Assembly (NCBI GenBank): GCA_914767715.1
Contig: OU612065.1
Location: 8,246,001 to 8,310,000 of the forward strand
Direction: 5' to 3'
Source: Membranipora membranacea
Taxonomy: Eukaryota; Bryozoa; Gymnolaemata; Cheilostomatida; Membraniporidae
Length of the DNA: 64,000 nt
In this document: one piece after another, positions 61,401 to 64,000 of the stretch
How the letters are laid out: each line of letters starts with the position of its first letter
How positions within the stretch are numbered: the first letter of the stretch is position 1
Made by a program: the position numbers and the translations under genes
The notes under the pieces: model-generated
Told to the model about the DNA's origin: nothing
Seen by the model: the letters and a program-made list of their open reading frames with translations, nothing else
Databases searched by the model: none

Positions 61401-62914
61401 ATGCAATAGTTGACAAGCTTTGTACCCACCAACAAACAAGCTAGCTCTATAGACAGGCTAATAAATTCCGAGCTATGCTTATGCCGTGTGATAGATTGAT
61501 CACAGGGATCCGCTCAGGAGGCATTGTTATTTAAAAAAAACTAGTTCAATTAGTAACCAGCAGAAAATGGTTGAGCATGCAATTGTCTTTCTTTATGGGC
61601 TAATAGCAAAAAACAATCTACCTATTACTCCAGTAATCGTTAGTGTCATCCCCGTTATACGCTTATGCTCAGATAGTAAGAATGCAGTAAGTGGGGTTCT
61701 ACAGACCTACAGCTCTTTTAAGCAAATGGCTATGGACACCATGGATATTGCCATTGCAAGCTTCTGTCCAAGTCACCCAAATCAACCTACAATCTTAGGT
61801 TTTGAACTAATCTATCCCTAGCCATTTGCCCTGGCCCTAGCCATTTGTCTACATCTCGGTCTGTTCCTTTTCTAATAGCAAGGCTGCGGTTCGAGAGGAG
61901 AAGCTCAAAATGTAGGCAAACTCGATCATTAACTGATCTAATCAAGCTATGTGTCGTGTCATATGAGAATTTGTTGCTGGCGACTTTCACACAGTGACCA
62001 TCTCAATCATGGTGCCTCTAATAGATCATTACCACCATTGACTTGATGAGTTTATATCGAATCAAAGATTTTAATGGGGCATCCAACTTATTCTTTTCTA
62101 CTACTGCGCATGATCTGGTGTAGTTGAAAAAGGCTGAATAAGTTCAATCTTGGAATCTGATATCCCTCCATCGTAGAATGTTCTATAAAATTCCTGCTCT
62201 AAGACTAGGGTTGAATAGGTCTTGTAGACAATCAAGTCCCAGCCCCTTAATAAAATATTTACAGGACCTTATTGTAGATGTATGTTCCTAAACCTGCCAT
62301 CTGGGAGTATTGTTTTAAATAAATAACTTATTCATGAACATCTCATTTCATAACCTTGTTCATTGCCTTACCAAATCAAGTCAAGTTGTTGTAAGATTGG
62401 TAATTGGTATGGAAAGTCATTCTAATGCTATTAGGGTTCCAGTTTATTCAAGCTATCTATGTTGTTCCCAAGCAAAGCTTACATAGCTTATCACTGATAA
62501 GGGCAATACAAGGTTGAAGTGTAGGTTGACAAGGTTTTGGTCCCTCCTCAAATGTAAACAATACAGCTAAAAGTTTGATCAATTGTAATCACAATTTTCA
62601 TATAGACACTCAAGCACAATGTCATGCAGTAAACATGAATCATTCTTTCAAGATACTAATATATGTATTAGGTGAATTTATGTCTAGAGTCAGTCGTTTT
62701 AGTCATGTACTTGAGGTACATAGTAAGCTTTAGCTGTGAGCATTCCTACTCCATTTTTGCACCTATTCACACTGATTTTTACTATACATGTGTTTTTTAT
62801 TGGCCTCTGATATTTCATAAAATTTCACTAACACTTATAATGCAGTTTGCACTTCGAATCACTGAATATACTTGATTCAAATATTAATGATCTGTGCCAT
62901 GTCTTTATTTGCAG
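58456..62914. other. Intergenic region between divergent genes
   Basis: 4.5 kb between GMCL1 (minus) and the right-edge gene (plus). No ORF here has recognisable residues or good splice partners. It contains the hairpins at 60601-60713 and 59106-59152. The shared promoter region of the two genes should lie here, but I could not place start sites. An ATATATATATAAA at about 61.1 kb is a weak TATA candidate for the plus-strand gene. Confidence 0.45.
60601..60713. repeat. 41-bp-stem hairpin
   Basis: 60601-60641 (CATAGGACTGCTGCAGTTCC...) and 60673-60713 are reverse complements with 3 mismatches in 41, with a 31-nt loop. Short flanking pieces (GTCAGTC) extend the symmetry. Confidence 0.85.
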
Positions 62915-62957
62915 GTTTATGATGATGATATAACACTGTACTTAGCTGTATACTGAG

Positions 62958-63835
62958 ATGCCGAGTAAAAAACAAAACGGTGGAGTTGTTGCCCCTGGCT
63001 ACGCTGACTTAAACGGGCGGTAAGTGATATAACTTTGAGACAAAATACAGTGTCTTTTTCACCTCATGTAAATAATTGAGAGAAAATAGCATCTGTGTAA
63101 CATGAAGGAATGAGTTTATGACAGCATCATATCATCTGTTTAAAGACTCAAAGGAGATGACCTCGGATGAATAGACATCTATGGGTCATTTTCTGGCTAC
63201 TTTATAAGATAATTCTATATATGCCTGGAAACAGTGGCCTAAACTGTGTGATAATTGGTGGGTGTTTATCCTCAAAATAGTAACATCTTCATTATCCCAT
63301 TTTAGGGCTGGGTATGGACCAACAGGAAATGGCTATTCAGGTGAGGCTATGCTCAAGTTCTTTTATTGTCTGCACGTTTTTATTTATATGATAGACTCTA
63401 GATATCTATATACTGCGTACCGACCCTGGTTAAGACAGAAATCTAAAGTAAATCCCAGGATCATGGACTCCGAGTTTAGGACTCATTCAAGCTTGGCAAG
63501 AGAAAACATATGTTCTGTGTATAGGAAGTCGTTGACTTTTTTTGTGCTAATATCTACTGTAAAGGGATTCATGCTAGGATAACTGGTAGAACAAATGCCT
63601 GCAACCGAGATATTACTTTGAAACTTGTTTGAAAAGTTGTAATAATGCGCTGAGCTATTGTTATGCTTGTTTTGACATTCATTATGCTTGACATGGCATA
63701 TCTGTACTGACAGCTGCATATTTCAACTTTCAGGAACAAGCGAGCTGAGGAGAAATCCGGACAATGTCAGTAGTACTGGCAGTCACATATACGCAGTGGA
63801 TCATCTGGTCACATGGTCTGTAGGCTCTGAGCATG
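62958..63835 (+). CDS. 5' part of an unrecognised gene (three coding exons, runs off the window)
   Basis: Coding exons 62958-63019, 63306-63340 and 63734-63835 have good donors (CG|GTAAGT, CAG|GTGAGG, ATG|GTACGT) and acceptors and join in frame. The ATG exon itself starts after an acceptor (TTTGCAG at 62908-62914), so at least one 5' non-coding exon lies upstream. The start is basic and Gly-rich (MPSKKQNGGVVAPGYADLNG, then RAGYGPTGNGYSGTSELRRN). It then becomes more ordered (GSHIYAVDHLVTWSVGSEHG). There is no signal peptide, so a cytosolic or membrane-peripheral protein with a disordered N-terminus is likely. I do not recognise the family. Confidence 0.65.
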
Positions 63836-64000
63836 GTACGTGTCACTTATCTGTCTCAAATATGTCAGGTCTGTCACATGTGTCACTTATCTGTCTCAAA
63901 TATCCCCAAAAAGGAATTTCAGGTCTGTCACCTGTGCTATTAGTCAACAAATAGTGATGCGGACGTTTCGGTTCGAAAGTATTTTTTGTTTGTTATTATA

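Noticed and set aside
1-64000. CRISPR arrays, operons, riboswitches or bacterial-type promoters
   Set aside because: The window is animal nuclear DNA; the regular repeats seen are minisatellites without spacers.

Overview
The window is nuclear DNA of an invertebrate animal. The genes are split into many small exons by GT-AG introns of about 0.1-10 kb. The non-coding DNA is AT-rich and full of microsatellites, foldback repeats, a decayed LINE and a tRNA-headed SINE. The two recognisable proteins are typical animal proteins. The sequence alone does not let me name the phylum; a marine deuterostome or lophotrochozoan would fit.

Layout. (1) 1105-49018, minus strand: a complete SVEP1-like gene (polydom; sushi, VWA, EGF and pentraxin domains). 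I could join 49 exons in one unbroken frame of 11,394 nt (3,797 residues) by following splice sites and phases. Order from the N-terminus: signal peptide, degenerate VWA with a basic insert, Cys-rich/ephrin-receptor-like segment, 3 sushi, 2 HYR, 1 sushi-like, SVEP1 linker, ephrin-receptor-like (GCC2/GCC3) repeats, 6 EGF, pentraxin, about 35 sushi, stop. (2) The largest intron (6692-16396) holds a dead LINE on the plus strand (about 11.0-13.93 kb) and a small two-exon gene on the minus strand (14534-14957, 95 residues) with its own TATA box. (3) 50452-58455, minus strand: a complete germ cell-less (GMCL1) gene, 13 exons, 580 residues, BTB-BACK-GCL. Its intron 11 is mostly a 1.38 kb palindrome, and intron 10 carries a SINE. 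(4) 58456-62914: intergenic, no convincing gene. (5) 62958 to beyond the right edge, plus strand: the first three coding exons of a gene I do not recognise.

The SVEP1-like product should be a very large secreted adhesion/matrix protein. The GMCL1 product should be an intracellular, probably lipid-anchored, cullin-3 adaptor. Nothing suggests that the two act together. The most notable points are the loss of the metal-ion site in the VWA domain, the missing C-terminal EGF repeats, two probable GC-AG introns, the nested TATA-driven orphan gene, the palindromes (two very short ones with 8-bp target-site duplications) and the giant foldback in GMCL1.
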